Assembly (NCBI GenBank): GCA_022184915.1
Contig: JAGTJU010000001.1
Location: 1,180,057 to 1,244,056, forward strand
DNA: 64,000 nt
Origin: Myxococcales bacterium
GTDB lineage: Bacteria > Myxococcota_A > Polyangia > Fen-1088
Direction: 5' to 3'
Below the pieces are notes generated by a model. It made no database searches. It was not told the DNA's origin and was given only the letters and a program-made list of their open reading frames with translations. The position numbers and the translations under genes are program-made. Of this stretch, positions 62,439-64,000 are shown piece after piece. The first letter of the stretch is position 1. Every line of letters starts with the position of its first letter.

Positions 62439-64000
62439 GGCTCGGGCGGGCTGCGGACAGGCTGACCTTCGCCACCTCGCGGGGCCTGCGTGCGGCCTGG
62501 GGCTTCGGCGTCATCGGCGCCTTCGCCCTGCTCATCTGGCAGGGCTTCTTCCCCGATCTGTGGGCAGGCGCCGAGCCGGGCACGGGTCCCGCGGTGGCGG
62601 CGGCGCTCCTGGCGGGCGTCCTGGCGGCAAAGCTCGCCGCGCGTCTGCGCACCAACGAGCGGCGTCGAAGCGCTTTGCGCGAGGCCCTGTCCGACGTCGA
62701 GCTGGGGCTTTTGCTCTTGACCGCGACCTACGTGTTTCTTTCGATTCTTGGTGGACCAAAGGCAACGGTTCACCCTCTCATTTATGCCCTCGTGAGTTTC
62801 CTCGTCACCTTCCATCGGCTGGAGGTGGGGGTGCCGCTGGCGGCCGCGGCGATCGGGTTCGAGGCGCTCGAAGCGTTTTCTCCCCACGCCGGCGCGGACG
62901 CTCAGCGCCTGTTTTGGGGCCATGCGGGCTTCATCGTCATCTTTGCGGGCCTCAACGTTGCGTTTCTGCACGCCGAGGTGGCCCGTCAGCGCCGCGAGCA
63001 CAGGAAGCGCCTCGACGAGGAAGTGGCGTCGATGCGCGAGGAAGCGCGCGACTTCCGCCTGATCTCCACGGCCCTGGGCAGCGAGAGCCGGGTGCGCTCG
63101 CGCGCCGAGGAAGTGGAGAAACTCTCGCAGGGGTCGATCGAGACCATCCATCAACAGCTCTTCTACACGCTGGATCTTCTGCGGAAGGCTCTCGGTCTAC
63201 AGACCTGCGCGCTGTTGTGGCTCGACAGCCGGGGGCACAAGCTCAAGCTCAAGGAACTTTCGAGCGACTCCCCGCACATCGCGGAGGGGTCCGTCGCCGC
63301 GGGGCATGGTGTGCTCGGGGCCATTCTCAAGGAAGGCAAGCGGCTCATGCTCGAGTCCCCGCGCCTCTCCATGCTGCCGTACTACCAGGGGCCCGCGGAC
63401 GTGGCCGCGTTCGTGGGTGTCCCCGTGTTCGAGGGACGGGTGGTGCGGGGGGTGCTGGTGGCCGATCGGGTGGCGGGTGGCCCCTTCGCGCCGGGCGAAG
63501 TGGATCTCGTCGAGTCGGCCGCCGCGCAGATCGTCAGGGTGGTTCAATCCGAGCGCGTGTTTCAGGCGGTCGAGCGCGCCAAGAATGAACACGAGAGCTT
63601 CTACCGCGCCTCGGCTGAACTCAACCGCGCCCTCACGCTCGACGAGGTTTACGAGGCGGCGATCGCAGGCGCCCGCGGGGTGTGCGACTTCGATCTGGTG
63701 GTGATCGCAACCTACGACGCGCGCGAGGGAAGCCACAACATTTGTCGCGTGGAGGGGGAGCTGGCGGAGGTCCTGGGGGGCAAACAGTTCAAGGATCCCA
63801 CGTCCTTGCTCTCGATGGTCGTCAAGAACAAGATCGCGCTTCCCGCGGGGGGACAGTGGCGAGAGCGGGAGGACGGCTTCGTCTTCGACCCCAACTTGCG
63901 GCTCCGCGAATACGAGTCACTCGTGGTCCTGCCCCTCGTGGTCAAGGACGAGGTCACGGGCACGTTCATGGTGGCCTCGCGCCGGGCGGGAGCGTTCCCG
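62435..64000 (+). CDS. Membrane GAF-domain signalling protein (partial, cut by window end)
   Basis: 522 codons from the ATG at 62435, with AGGAGG 8 bases before it inside ftsB; no stop before base 64000. About five membrane helices in the first 190 residues, a coiled coil (about 185-235), a GAF domain (about 238-375, LLRKALGLQTCALLWLDSRG to PFAPGEVDLVESAAAQIVRVV) and the start of a second GAF-like domain (about 395 on, LTLDEVYEAAIAGARGVCDFDLVVIAT). The output domain is beyond the window; a diguanylate cyclase or kinase is common in such proteins. Confidence 0.8.
   Translation, partial: MRLGRAADRLTFATSRGLRAAWGFGVIGAFALLIWQGFFPDLWAGAEPGTGPAVAAALLAGVLAAKLAARLRTNERRRSALREALSDVELGLLLLTATYVFLSILGGPKATVHPLIYALVSFLVTFHRLEVGVPLAAAAIGFEALEAFSPHAGADAQRLFWGHAGFIVIFAGLNVAFLHAEVARQRREHRKRLDEEVASMREEARDFRLISTALGSESRVRSRAEEVEKLSQGSIETIHQQLFYTLDLLRKALGLQTCALLWLDSRGHKLKLKELSSDSPHIAEGSVAAGHGVLGAILKEGKRLMLESPRLSMLPYYQGPADVAAFVGVPVFEGRVVRGVLVADRVAGGPFAPGEVDLVESAAAQIVRVVQSERVFQAVERAKNEHESFYRASAELNRALTLDEVYEAAIAGARGVCDFDLVVIATYDAREGSHNICRVEGELAEVLGGKQFKDPTSLLSMVVKNKIALPAGGQWREREDGFVFDPNLRLREYESLVVLPLVVKDEVTGTFMVASRRAGAFP

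Noticed and set aside
62299-63588. 429-residue plus frame at the right end
   Set aside because: Out of frame with both ftsB and the GAF protein, which carry clear membrane helices and GAF motifs in another frame.

Overview
The window is uniformly GC-rich with strongly G/C-biased third codon positions and looks like the chromosome of a myxobacterium-like organism (Myxococcota; the phylum is my inference). Pointers are several Hanks-type kinases carrying PEGA, PPC, TPR or zinc-ribbon parts, many Cys-, Pro- or His-rich lipoproteins, a VCBS/ASPIC-UnbV protein, a GAF membrane sensor, and a LexA-like box resembling the Myxococcus type. I see no rRNA, tRNA, CRISPR, IS element, integrase or attachment site. 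The many opposite-strand open frames are codon-bias shadows of the genes listed.

Left part (1-17.9 kb): the 5' two thirds of egtD and all of egtB (ergothioneine); a triple-Kazal lipoprotein; a four-gene outer-membrane uptake cassette (His-rich membrane protein, TonB-dependent receptor, two lipoproteins, one with an EF-hand-like loop); a beta-propeller lipoprotein; a glutathionyl-hydroquinone reductase; a receiver-LuxR regulator; a glutamine amidotransferase-like gene with two compensating frameshifts; a HAD hydrolase; a PA0069-type radical SAM protein behind a LexA-like box; and a heterodimeric ABC exporter.

Middle part (18-42 kb): an Uup-type ABC-F ATPase; a FadL porin operon with a palindrome over its -10; a hybrid histidine kinase; a fused TssB-TssC sheath-like protein followed by a zinc-ribbon kinase; an HPF homologue; an ECF sigma/anti-sigma pair; secA; a plant-type fabI; rluB; an aroE-xseA-lipoprotein operon; and two lineage-type genes of unknown function.

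Right part (42-64 kb): a cytidylyltransferase-aminotransferase fusion suggesting 2-aminoethylphosphonate decoration of lipids or glycans; a complete Fe-S assembly operon (iscS-iscU-iscA-hscB-hscA-fdx) led by a Cys-rich MerR regulator in the place IscR usually holds; a plant-type phosphofructokinase; a 1087-residue VCBS/ASPIC protein; rsuA and trmL; a PEGA pseudokinase convergent with a two-kinase TPR protein; a fumarylacetoacetase-family enzyme; and ftsB overlapping a GAF-domain membrane sensor cut by the window edge.

Most worth following: the TssB-TssC fusion with no other type VI genes in view, the His-rich/TonB cassette, the MerR-led isc operon with its perfect 10-bp inverted repeat, the fused phosphonate gene with an altered nucleotide-binding motif, and the frameshift pair in the amidotransferase, which may be a sequence error.
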